From positions 1 through 38,819 of the forward strand of contig JAFEEH010000046.1 of NCBI GenBank assembly GCA_018241185.1: DNA of 38,819 nt, given 5' to 3'. The position numbers and the translations under genes were made by a program. The DNA is from Pseudomonadota bacterium (GTDB taxonomy: Bacteria > Pseudomonadota > Gammaproteobacteria > Burkholderiales > Burkholderiaceae_C). This document shows, piece after piece, positions 31,000-38,311 of the stretch. A model generated the notes under the pieces. That model had not been told where the DNA came from and did no database searches. It saw only the letters and a program-made list of their open reading frames with translations. Position 1 is the first letter of the stretch. Every line of letters starts with the position of its first letter.

Positions 31000-32895
31000 T
31001 CATTGCCATTGCGGCTTGAGGGTGAAGGGCAGGGTGCCGCCGTGCAGGGCCTGGACCTCGGCGTCGCGGTGCTTGAGCACGGCGCGCTGGTTGATCGAGC
31101 CCTTGTCGGTGACCTCGCCCTTGTCGATGGACGGCGGCTGCGACACCAGCGCCGCGCGGGCGATCCGGTTGGCGCTGCCGGTGGCGTCGCCGGCCAGGCG
31201 GTCGATGACCTTCTGGAAATGCTGCTGCACCTCGTCGCTCTCGAGCACGTCCTTCAGCGGCGCGCCGGCCGGCAGGCGTGACAGCTCGCGCACCGCCTGC
31301 GTGGGGAAGATCAGCGCGCCCACTTCCTTGAGGTTCAGGCCCGTGAGCACCACGTCCTGGATGTACGGTGCGCCGAAGGCGATCACTTTGGCGCGCAGCG
31401 GACCCACGCTCACGAAGGTGCCGGTGGCGAGCTTGAAATCCTCGGCGATGCGGCCGTCGAAACGCAGGCCCAGGTGGATGTTGTCCGGGTCGATCCAGGC
31501 CACGGCATCGCCGGTCTTGAAGAAGCCTTCCTCGTCGAAGGCGTCGTGCGTGGCTTCGGGCATGCGCCAGTAGCCCGGCGTGACGTTCGGCCCGCGGTAG
31601 CGGATCTCGACCTTGCCGTCGGTGGGCACCAGCTTGACCTCCATGCCCGGCGTGGGCAGGCCGAGGTCGCCGGTCTGCACCTGGGGCCGCGTGATGTACA
31701 GGCCGAAGGGGCCGGACTCGGTCATGCCCAGGCCGGTGCCCATGACCAGGCGCTCGCCGATTTCGGCCTCCTGGATGCGGTGCAGCTGGTCCCACACGGC
31801 CTGCGGCAGCGCGGCGCCGGCGTAGAAGAACATGCGGCAGCGCGACAGGAGCTTCCTGCGCAGCACCGGGTCTTCTTCCATCGCCTGTGCGACGTACTCG
31901 AAACCGGTCGGCACGTTGAAATACACGGTCGGCGCGATCTCGCGCAGGTTGCGCAGCGTCTCGGCGATGCCGGCCGGCGTGGGCTTGCCATCGTCGATGT
32001 ACAGCGTGCCGCCGTTGTCCAGCACGATGCCCACGTTGTGGTTGCCGCCGAAGGTGTGGTTCCACGGCAGCCAGTCGATCAGCACCGGCGGCTCCTCGCC
32101 CAGCGCGGGGATGGAGGCGCGCAGCTGCGCCTGGTTGGCGCACCACATGCGGTGCGTGTTGACGACCGCCTTCGGGTTCTTGGTCGAGCCGGAAGTAAAG
32201 AGGAATTTGGTGATCGTGCCAGGGTGCGTGGCGTGCATCGCGGTCTCGACCGCCGCGGTCGGCTCGGCCGCCAGCAGTTCCGACAGCGGCGTCACGCGGC
32301 GGCCCTCGAGCGCACCGCCGCCCAGCACCACCTCGGTCTCGGCCGGCACGGTCGCGGCGATGGCCGCCGCATAGCGCGTGTCGGCCGCGAACACCAGGCC
32401 CGGTGTGAGCGTCGCCATCACGTGGCGCAGCTTCTCGTAGTCCTTGCTCACCAGCGAGTAGGGCGGCGAGACGGGGCAGTGCGGAATGCCCACGTAGAGG
32501 CAGCCCAGCGCCAGCAGCGCGTGCTCGATGCCGTTCTCGCTCAGGATCGCGACCGGCCGCTCGGCCGAAAGGCCGCGGTCCAGCAGCGCCTGGCCGATGG
32601 CGCGTGCCTTGGCCAGCGCCTCGCGGTAGCTGACGCGCACCCAGTCGCCGGTGCTGCCGTCGGCATTGCGCGCGCGGCGGGCGATGAAAGTGCGCTCCGG
32701 CGCCATCGCGGCCCAGTACACCAGCCGGTCGGTCATGCGGTGGGCATGGGGGCCGAGCGGCGTTTCGGCGGCCAGGTACTGCACGCCGCCTTCGCCTTCG
32801 CGCAGCACGCCGCGCGTCACGCCGAAGGCCAGGGGCCGATATTTCGGCGCAGCCGCCTGCGTGCGGCCGGCGGCCGCCATCGTTGTCTCCGTCAT
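31000..32895 (-). CDS. fcs: Feruloyl-CoA synthase
   Basis: AMP-forming ligase of 631 residues activating ferulate and related hydroxycinnamates to CoA thioesters. Family features: KFLFTSGSTKNPKAVVNTH (P-loop with following NTH), YFNVPTGFEYV, GTGLGMTESGPF, GFFKTGDAVAW and the hallmark EDFKLATGTFVSVGPLR. It ends without the usual catalytic lysine tail, as in other feruloyl-CoA synthases. The N-terminal PKYRPLAFG is also typical. The ATG at 32895 and a second at 32880 both have GGAG six bases upstream; I chose the first. The hydratase gene lies upstream in the same direction, separated by a 161-base palindrome; the SDR follows after 28 bases. Confidence 0.94.
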   Translation of the reverse strand: MTETTMAAAGRTQAAAPKYRPLAFGVTRGVLREGEGGVQYLAAETPLGPHAHRMTDRLVYWAAMAPERTFIARRARNADGSTGDWVRVSYREALAKARAIGQALLDRGLSAERPVAILSENGIEHALLALGCLYVGIPHCPVSPPYSLVSKDYEKLRHVMATLTPGLVFAADTRYAAAIAATVPAETEVVLGGGALEGRRVTPLSELLAAEPTAAVETAMHATHPGTITKFLFTSGSTKNPKAVVNTHRMWCANQAQLRASIPALGEEPPVLIDWLPWNHTFGGNHNVGIVLDNGGTLYIDDGKPTPAGIAETLRNLREIAPTVYFNVPTGFEYVAQAMEEDPVLRRKLLSRCRMFFYAGAALPQAVWDQLHRIQEAEIGERLVMGTGLGMTESGPFGLYITRPQVQTGDLGLPTPGMEVKLVPTDGKVEIRYRGPNVTPGYWRMPEATHDAFDEEGFFKTGDAVAWIDPDNIHLGLRFDGRIAEDFKLATGTFVSVGPLRAKVIAFGAPYIQDVVLTGLNLKEVGALIFPTQAVRELSRLPAGAPLKDVLESDEVQQHFQKVIDRLAGDATGSANRIARAALVSQPPSIDKGEVTDKGSINQRAVLKHRDAEVQALHGGTLPFTLKPQWQ

Positions 32896-32928
32896 GTCGA
32901 TCTCCGTCGAGTGTGTGTGGGGCGCGTC

Positions 32929-33089
32929 AGAAGCTGTGAATGAATCCGGCGTGGCCGAGCAGGCCGCGAAAACGCGCCCGATCAAGGCGCAAAGCGCAGC
33001 CATAGCTCGGGCTATGGCGAGCATTTGCAACGCAGAGCGGGCGTGTTTTGGCGGGATGAGCGGTCATGTCGGGTTCGTTCACAGCTTCT
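32929..33089. repeat. 161-base imperfect palindrome between hydratase and ligase genes
   Basis: The whole segment is one inverted repeat. Outer arms begin AGAAGCTGTGAA (32929) and end TTCACAGCTTCT (33089). The centre is a perfect 8-base stem GCCATAGC/GCTATGGC around TCGG (32999-33018), and the bases between match with scattered mismatches along both arms. It starts directly at the hydratase stop codon and ends about 34 bases before the ligase start. As RNA it folds into a very long hairpin, suited to mRNA 3'-end protection or partial termination. I recall similar long palindromes in Comamonadaceae intergenic DNA. Confidence 0.8.
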
Positions 33090-33865
33090 CAGCTCTTGGT
33101 GACCTTGCCGGCCTTGCCTTCGAGGAAGGCGCGCACGCGCTCCTTGGCGTCGGGTGCGTCCTGCACGATGCCGGAAATCAGCGCCTCGGTGAAGAAGCCG
33201 TGGTCGGCCGGCTGCTCGGCGATGCGCGGCAGTGCATGCATCAGCGCGTAGTTGGTCAGCGGCGCGTTGGTGGCGACGCGGCGGGCGATCTCCACCGCCT
33301 TGTCGAGCGCGGCGCCCTCGGGCACGAGGTACTGGGCGAAGTTGGCGCGCTCGCCGTCCTCGGCGTTGTAGACGCGGCCAGTCATCATCATGTCGGTCAT
33401 GCGGGCCACGCCGATGAGCTTGGGGATCCGCACCGAGCCGCCGCCGCCCACGAAGATGCCGCGCGAACCCTCGGGCAGCGCGTAGAAGGTGGAGGCGTCG
33501 GCCACGCGGATGTGGCAGGCGCTCGCCAGCTCGAGCCCGCCGCCGACCACGGCACCATGCAGCGCGGCCACCACGGGCACCGGGCCCTGCTCGATGCAGG
33601 CCAGTGCCTGGTGCCACATGCGCGAGTGCATGAGGCCCTGGCCGGCGTCGCGCTCCTTGATCTCCGACAGGTCCAGGCCGGCGCAGAAGTGCGGGCCGTC
33701 GCCGTCGATGACGACGGCACGCACCGACGAAGGCAGGTTCTGGAAGGTGTCGCGCAGAGCGAGGATGAGCGCGTCGTTCAGCGCGTTGCGCTTGCTCGCG
33801 CGGGTCAGGCGCACGATGGCGATGTCGCCCTGGAGGTCGAGTTGGAGGTCTGCGGAAGTGCTCAT
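33089..33865 (-). CDS. Enoyl-CoA hydratase/crotonase, hydroxycinnamoyl-CoA hydratase candidate
   Basis: Crotonase-fold enzyme of 258 residues. The oxyanion-hole segments HFCAGLDLSEI and GAVVGGGLELASACH are present, and both catalytic glutamates of true hydratases are kept: E112 in GGGLELA and E132 in YALPEGSRGIFVGGGGS. It should add water to feruloyl- or coumaroyl-CoA. In vanillin-forming pathways one crotonase (Ech) hydrates and then cleaves. Here the neighbouring SDR and amidohydrolase suggest that the hydrated thioester is oxidised instead, as with CouM. No vanillin dehydrogenase gene is present. The ATG at 33865 lacks a good ribosome site. It is the first gene of the operon, with a strong predicted promoter upstream. 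Confidence 0.9.
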   Translation of the reverse strand: MSTSADLQLDLQGDIAIVRLTRASKRNALNDALILALRDTFQNLPSSVRAVVIDGDGPHFCAGLDLSEIKERDAGQGLMHSRMWHQALACIEQGPVPVVAALHGAVVGGGLELASACHIRVADASTFYALPEGSRGIFVGGGGSVRIPKLIGVARMTDMMMTGRVYNAEDGERANFAQYLVPEGAALDKAVEIARRVATNAPLTNYALMHALPRIAEQPADHGFFTEALISGIVQDAPDAKERVRAFLEGKAGKVTKS

Positions 33866-33893
33866 GGGGGCGTCATCATTGCGGTCTGGGAGT

Positions 33894-33926
33894 GAATCGA
33901 TTATGGTTATGGAAAATAATCAATTC
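33894..33926. promoter_or_regulatory. Candidate operator dyad of the hydroxycinnamate genes
   Basis: GAATCGATTAT (33894-33904) and ATAATCAATTC (33916-33926) are inverted 11-base arms with one mismatch around an 11-base spacer, giving a 22-base centre-to-centre spacing suited to a dimeric winged-helix repressor. The dyad covers the -35 to -10 interval of the predicted hydratase promoter, so a bound protein would block RNA polymerase. It also lies between the hydratase operon and the divergent amidohydrolase, allowing joint control. The MarR regulator at 25134-25622 is the obvious candidate. Confidence 0.68.
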
Positions 33927-33928
33927 AA
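33900..33928 (-). promoter_or_regulatory. Predicted sigma-70 promoter of the hydratase-fcs operon
   Basis: On the minus strand TTGAAT (33928-33923) is followed after 17 bases by CATAAT (33905-33900), four and five matches to consensus at optimal spacing. The -10 is about 35 bases from the hydratase ATG. For the opposite direction only a weaker pair is seen: TTGCGG at 33879-33884 and TATGGT at 33902-33907, also with 17 bases between. Confidence 0.62.
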
Positions 33929-33979
33929 GCGCGGCACAGCCCTGCCGACTCAGTGTTTACCCTAGCTCGGAGACGACCC

Positions 33980-34852
33980 ATGGACATCGAAAACCTCATC
34001 GCCATCGACATGCACACCCATGCCGAGGTGAGCTGCTGGAACCCCTTCGACAACTACGGCGAGGAGTACGACCGCGCGGCCGACAAGTACTTCAAGTCGG
34101 GCCGCCGCCCGACCATCCAGGAAAGCATCGACTACTACCGCGAACGGAAGATCGGCCTGGTGATGTTCATGGTCGACGCCGAGTCGAACATGGGCCGCCG
34201 CCGCATCCCGAACGAGGAGATCGCCGAGGCGGCGATGAAGAACAGCGACGTCATGATCGCCTTCGGCAGCATCGATCCGCACAAGGGCAAGATGGGCGCG
34301 CGCGAGGCGCGCCGGCTGATCGAGGAGCACGGCGTCAAGGGCTTCAAGTTCCACCCGACGGTGCAGGGCTACCACCCCTACGACAAGATGGCCTGGCCAA
34401 TCTACGAAGTCATCGCCGAATACAACCTGCCGGCCGTCTTCCACACCGGCCACAGCGGCATCGGCTCGGGCATGCGCTGCGGCGGGGGCCTGCGGCTGGA
34501 GTACAGCAACCCGATGCACCTGGACGACGTGGCGATCGACTTCCCCGACATGCAGATCATCATGGCCCACCCGAGCTTCCCGTGGCAGGACGAGGCGCTG
34601 TCGGTGGCCACGCACAAGCCCAACGTGTGGATCGACCTGTCGGGCTGGAGCCCCAAGTACTTCCCGAAGCAGCTGGTGCAGTACGCCAACACGCTGCTGA
34701 AGGACCGCGTGATCTTCGGCAGCGACTACCCGCTCATCACGCCCGACCGCTGGATGAAGGACTTCGAGGACGCGGGCTTCAAGCCCGAGGTGATGCCCGG
34801 CATCCTCAAGGGCAACGCCATGCGGCTGCTGAAGCTGGGCGCCGCCGCCTGA
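33980..34852 (+). CDS. Amidohydrolase-2 family, probable beta-ketoacyl-CoA hydrolase of hydroxycinnamate pathway
   Basis: TIM-barrel metal hydrolase of 290 residues. Metal-site elements are H12 and H14 in AIDMHTHAE, FKFHPTVQGYHP, HTGHSG, a histidine in IIMAHPSFPW and the aspartate in IFGSDYPLITPDRW. The family holds decarboxylases and hydrolases. In CoA-dependent deacetylation of hydroxycinnamates a member of this family (CouO in Rhodococcus) cleaves 4-hydroxyphenyl-beta-ketopropionyl-CoA to the benzoate and acetyl-CoA. The divergent position next to hydratase, ligase and SDR genes makes that the best assignment, though it is by context. The ATG at 33980 has GGAGA eight bases upstream; an earlier TTG-type extension is less likely. 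Confidence 0.85.
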   Translation: MDIENLIAIDMHTHAEVSCWNPFDNYGEEYDRAADKYFKSGRRPTIQESIDYYRERKIGLVMFMVDAESNMGRRRIPNEEIAEAAMKNSDVMIAFGSIDPHKGKMGAREARRLIEEHGVKGFKFHPTVQGYHPYDKMAWPIYEVIAEYNLPAVFHTGHSGIGSGMRCGGGLRLEYSNPMHLDDVAIDFPDMQIIMAHPSFPWQDEALSVATHKPNVWIDLSGWSPKYFPKQLVQYANTLLKDRVIFGSDYPLITPDRWMKDFEDAGFKPEVMPGILKGNAMRLLKLGAAA

Positions 34853-34857
34853 CGCGA

Positions 34858-34923
34858 TTTTGCTATCGAAAAGATAGCTGCTCGCGCAGGCGTGGCGCGC
34901 GTCAACGGGCGATTTCGCTCGAG
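34858..34923 (+). repeat. Dispersed Comamonadaceae-type intergenic element, copy 4
   Basis: It has GCTAT, six bases, the core GATAGCTGCTCGCGC at 34873-34887 (identical to the copy at 27396), a GC-rich middle and the tail CGGGCGATTTCGCTCGA. The element fills the convergent gap after the amidohydrolase and runs past the kefC stop at 34902, so the last residues of KefC (about SSEIAR) are encoded by repeat sequence. Confidence 0.72.
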
Positions 34924-36758
34924 GAATCGTCGCTGCGGTCGGTGCCCCAGTCGCGCTGCGTGCGTTGGCGGCGCTCCGCGCGCTCGCGCGCCATCTGCTC
35001 CTCGAACTGCTGGCGGCCTTCCTTGGCTACGGCAATCAGCTTGGCGCGGTCCTTGTAGTGCGGATAGCTGGCCTCGGCGATCTGGATGTTCCGCTGGCGA
35101 AAGCGCATCGCCGTTTCGCGCGCCTCGTGCGCGGGCCAGCCCAGCGATTCGAGCACCGAACGAGCGCTGCGCAGCGAGGACTCGAACACCTCGCGCTCGG
35201 CCATCTCCACGCCGCGGTCACGCAGTTGGTAGTAGTGGCCCATGTTGCGGGCGCGCGCGACGATCTTCGCCTGCGGGAAGTTCTCGCGCACCAGGTCGAC
35301 GATCTCCAGCGAGGTCTCGATCTCGTCCACCGCCACCACGATCACCTTGGCCGAGCCGCCGCCGGCAATGCGCAGCAGGTCCAGGCGCGTCGCGTCGCCG
35401 TAGAACACGCGGAAGCCGAACTCGCGCAGGCCTTCCACCGTGTCGGGGTCGTGGTCGAGCACCGTGACGCCCATGCCCTGCGACAGCAGCACGCGTCCCA
35501 CGATCTGACCGTAGCGGCCGAAGCCGCAGATCAGCACTTTCGCCTCCTGCTGCTCGGCGATTTCCTCCATCGTGGTGGCCGGCTTGGCCGGATAGCGGGC
35601 CAGCACGTAGCGGTCGATCGCCACCAGCAGCAGCGGCGAGACCAGCATCGACAGCGCGACCGCGCCGATCAGCAGCGAGGTCGTCTCGGCCGGCAGCACC
35701 TGCGGGCCCGCGGCCTGGAACACGACGAAAGCGAATTCGCCGCCCTGCGCCAACAGCAGCGTGAAGACCGGCCGCTGCACCTTGGGGATGTCCATGGCCT
35801 TGGCCAGCAGGTAGATCACGACGAACTTCACCGCCATGAAACCCAGCACCAGGCCGGCGATGAGCAGCGGGTGCGCCAGCACCACGGCGAAGTCGATCGT
35901 CATGCCCACGGCGATGAAGAACAGGCCCAGCAGCAGCCCCTTGAAGGGCTCGATGTCGGTCTCCAGCTCGCGGCGGTACTCGCTCTCGGCCAGCAGCACG
36001 CCGGCCAGGAAGGCTCCCAGCGCCATCGACAGGCCCACGAACTGCATCAGCGCCGCGATCGCCACCACCAGCAGCAGCGCGGTGGCGGTGAAGATCTCGG
36101 GCGTGTTGCTGCGCGCGATCCAGCGCAGCAGCGGGCGTAGCAGCAGGCGGCCGCCCAGGATGATGCCGGCGATCACGCCGACGATCTTGGCGGCCTCGAC
36201 GGCGCGGTCGGCTGCAGCGATGGGCGCATGGTCGGTGCTGCCCGCCAGCAGCGGCAGCAGTGCCAGGATCGGGATGGCCGCGACGTCCTGGAACAGCAGG
36301 ATCGAGAAGCCGGCCTGGCCACTGGCCGTCTTGAGCAGGTTGCGTTCGCCGAAGACCTGCAACGCGATCGCCGTCGACGACAGCGCCAGGCCCAGCGACG
36401 CCACCAGCGACACGCGCCAGTCCACGCCCAGCGCGCAGCCGATGCCGAACAGCACCAGCGCGCAGCTCATCACCTGCGCGGTGCCCCAGCCGAAGATCGG
36501 CCGGCGCAGGTTCCACAGCCGCTTGGGCTCGAGTTCCAGGCCGACCAGGAAGAGCATCAGCACGACGCCGAACTCGGCGAAGTGCAGCACGTCCTCCACG
36601 CTCGAGACCAGCCCCAGGCCCGAGGGGCCGATCGCGATGCCGGCCACCAGGTAGCCGATGATGGCGCCCAGCCCGAGGGCGCGAGACAGCGGCACCACGA
36701 TGACGGCGGCGCTCAGGTAGATGAGGCTGTTGGTCAGCCAGGCGGGGGCGTGTTCCAT
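34902..36758 (-). CDS. kefC: Glutathione-regulated K+/H+ antiporter KefC type
   Basis: CPA2-family potassium efflux system of 618 residues that lets K+ out in exchange for H+ during electrophile stress. The N-terminal about 380 residues form some 12 membrane segments, with GLGAIIGYLVAGIAIGPSGL and FGVVLMLFLVGLELEP. A TrkA-N/RCK domain follows, with the nucleotide loop LICGFGRYGQIVGR near residue 405-420. The charged C-terminal tail (RERAERRQRTQRDWG) ends in sequence shared with the overlapping repeat. Its ATG shares one base with the stop of the upstream kefF-like gene (TGATG), the same gene order and coupling as kefFC of enterobacteria. The glutathione-binding residues themselves were not checked. 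Confidence 0.93.
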   Translation of the reverse strand: MEHAPAWLTNSLIYLSAAVIVVPLSRALGLGAIIGYLVAGIAIGPSGLGLVSSVEDVLHFAEFGVVLMLFLVGLELEPKRLWNLRRPIFGWGTAQVMSCALVLFGIGCALGVDWRVSLVASLGLALSSTAIALQVFGERNLLKTASGQAGFSILLFQDVAAIPILALLPLLAGSTDHAPIAAADRAVEAAKIVGVIAGIILGGRLLLRPLLRWIARSNTPEIFTATALLLVVAIAALMQFVGLSMALGAFLAGVLLAESEYRRELETDIEPFKGLLLGLFFIAVGMTIDFAVVLAHPLLIAGLVLGFMAVKFVVIYLLAKAMDIPKVQRPVFTLLLAQGGEFAFVVFQAAGPQVLPAETTSLLIGAVALSMLVSPLLLVAIDRYVLARYPAKPATTMEEIAEQQEAKVLICGFGRYGQIVGRVLLSQGMGVTVLDHDPDTVEGLREFGFRVFYGDATRLDLLRIAGGGSAKVIVVAVDEIETSLEIVDLVRENFPQAKIVARARNMGHYYQLRDRGVEMAEREVFESSLRSARSVLESLGWPAHEARETAMRFRQRNIQIAEASYPHYKDRAKLIAVAKEGRQQFEEQMARERAERRQRTQRDWGTDRSDDSSSEIAR

Positions 36759-37513
36759 CAGCGTGCCTCCGGTGCCGAAGTGCCGACCGCCGCGGTGCCG
36801 CCCGACGCGTTCGCGCGGCCCAGCGAGCCCTGCAGGGCCGTGAAGAAGGCGCGTCCGGCGGGGTGGTCGCCCGTGCGGGTGGCATCGGCCGGGCGGTCGG
36901 TGTCCGGCACCACGCAGGTCGGGCAGGCCCCGAGTTCGTCCATCTCGGGCCAGCGCGGGTAGGTGGCGAGCCGGTCGGTGAAGGTCTTCACATGAGCGGC
37001 GACCTCTGCCTCGGGTGCGCTGCGCGCGCCATGCAGCACCAGCGGCGGCAGGAAGCGCATGCCGCACAGGGCCGCGGTCTGTTCGTAGGGCGGCAGGAAG
37101 GCGTCAAAGAAGTAGCGGTTGTAGCTGCTGGGGTGGTAGCTGGCCTCGGGGCCGCCGGTGGTGGCGGCCAGCCACAGGTCCTTGCCGCGCAGCGCGTGGC
37201 CGCCGTGGCCGTAGGCCCACCCGTAGGCGAGCACGTCGTCCAGCCAGAGCTTTTGCAGCGGCGGCATCGAGTACCACTGGATCGGGTGCAGCATCACCAG
37301 CAGGTCGGCCCGCGCGAGGCGCGCCTGTTCGGCCGCGACGTCAATGGCGTAGTCGGGATAGGTGGCGTAGAGGTCGTTGATGTCCACGCCCGGCACCTCG
37401 CGGGCGGCGGCCAGCAGCCGGCGGTTCACCCGCGAGTCGCGCCAGCGCGGGTGGGCGGCCAGCAGGTAGATGGACGCAGGGCTCCCCGGGGTCTTCGGTG
37501 TTGTTGTCGTCAT
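36758..37513 (-). CDS. kefF: KefF-like NAD(P)H quinone oxidoreductase with C-terminal extension
   Basis: Flavodoxin-like oxidoreductase of about 251 residues, the ancillary activator of the KefC antiporter. The core shows LLAAHPRWRDSRVNRRLL, DLYATYPDY, MLHPIQWYSMPPLQKLWLDD and LAATTGGPEASYHPS, all typical of KefF/KefG/MdaB-type FMN enzymes. After the usual end of the domain (about 180-190 residues) comes an extension with GACPTCVVPD, a CxxC pair, and a low-complexity Ala/Gly tail. Known KefF proteins are about 176 residues, so the extension is unusual. The ATG at 37513 starts MTTTTPKTPG; upstream frame is open but lacks homology-like sequence. It is coupled to kefC by a one-base overlap. Confidence 0.88.
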   Translation of the reverse strand: MTTTTPKTPGSPASIYLLAAHPRWRDSRVNRRLLAAAREVPGVDINDLYATYPDYAIDVAAEQARLARADLLVMLHPIQWYSMPPLQKLWLDDVLAYGWAYGHGGHALRGKDLWLAATTGGPEASYHPSSYNRYFFDAFLPPYEQTAALCGMRFLPPLVLHGARSAPEAEVAAHVKTFTDRLATYPRWPEMDELGACPTCVVPDTDRPADATRTGDHPAGRAFFTALQGSLGRANASGGTAAVGTSAPEAR

Positions 37514-37617
37514 GGCCGCGAACATAGCGCAAGCCGGCCGCTCGCGCCGCGCGCAGGACAGGCTCCGGGTCTTGCCCCTACCATCGGGCCCCATCGCACG
37601 TTGCAGGAGTCGCTGCC

Positions 37618-38241
37618 ATGCCGGTCGTTCTGGTCGCCAATCCCAAGGGCGGCGTGGGCAAGTCCACGCTCGCGACGAACATCGCGGGCTATTTCGCCAG
37701 CCAGGGCCACGCCGTGATGCTGGGCGACATCGATCGCCAGCAGTCCTCGCGCCTGTGGCTGGGGCTGCGGCCGCCGGCCGCCGCGCCGATCAAGAGCTGG
37801 GATGCGAACGCCGACGGCGACCTGCTCAAGCCGCCGCCCGGCACCACCCACGCGGTGCTCGATTCGCCGGCCGGGCTGCACGGCAAGCGCCTGAAGGAGG
37901 TGCTGGCGCTGGCCGACTCGGTGGTCGTGCCCCTGCAGCCGAGCATCTTCGACATCTACGCCACGCGCGATTTCCTGGACCGGCTGGCCGAGCGCACCGC
38001 CGGCACGCGCACGCGGGTGGGGCTGGTCGGCATGCGCGTGGACGCCCGCACGCTGGCGGCCGAGCGGCTGCGCGAGTTCGTCGGCCAGCTCGGGCTGCCG
38101 GTCGTTGCCGAACTGCGCGACACGCAGAACTACGTGCAACTGGCGGCGCGCGGGCTCACGCTCTACGACATCGCCCCGGGCCGGGTGCAGCGCGACCTCG
38201 AACAGTGGCAGCCGCTCACGGCCTGGCTGGACGCGCGCTGA
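37618..38241 (+). CDS. Orphan ParA/MinD-superfamily ATPase
   Basis: Deviant Walker-A ATPase of 207 residues. The loop NPKGGVGKSTLATN (residues 8-21) has the signature lysine of the ParA group, followed by GDIDRQQSS (Walker A') and AVLDSPAG (Walker B). PLQPSIFDIYATRDFLDRL is also family-like. There is no ParB, MinC/MinE or parS-like site nearby and no N-terminal DNA-binding domain, so chromosome partition is unlikely; such small orphan ParA proteins often position cellular machines such as chemoreceptor or secretion assemblies. GCAGGAG lies nine bases before the ATG. It diverges from the kefF gene with 104 bases between; the MaoC gene follows after 70 bases. Confidence 0.9.
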   Translation: MPVVLVANPKGGVGKSTLATNIAGYFASQGHAVMLGDIDRQQSSRLWLGLRPPAAAPIKSWDANADGDLLKPPPGTTHAVLDSPAGLHGKRLKEVLALADSVVVPLQPSIFDIYATRDFLDRLAERTAGTRTRVGLVGMRVDARTLAAERLREFVGQLGLPVVAELRDTQNYVQLAARGLTLYDIAPGRVQRDLEQWQPLTAWLDAR

Positions 38242-38311
38242 GGTGAATCCCTAGGGCCGCTTGTCGCCGGACCGACACCGCAGCCCGCGCGGCGGGCACC
38301 AGAATCGCCGC

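Noticed and set aside
33089-33865. Calling the hydratase a vanillin-forming feruloyl-CoA hydratase/aldolase (ech).
   Set aside because: No vanillin dehydrogenase gene is present, while an SDR and a CouO-like amidohydrolase are, which favours the deacetylation route; the motifs alone do not separate the two.
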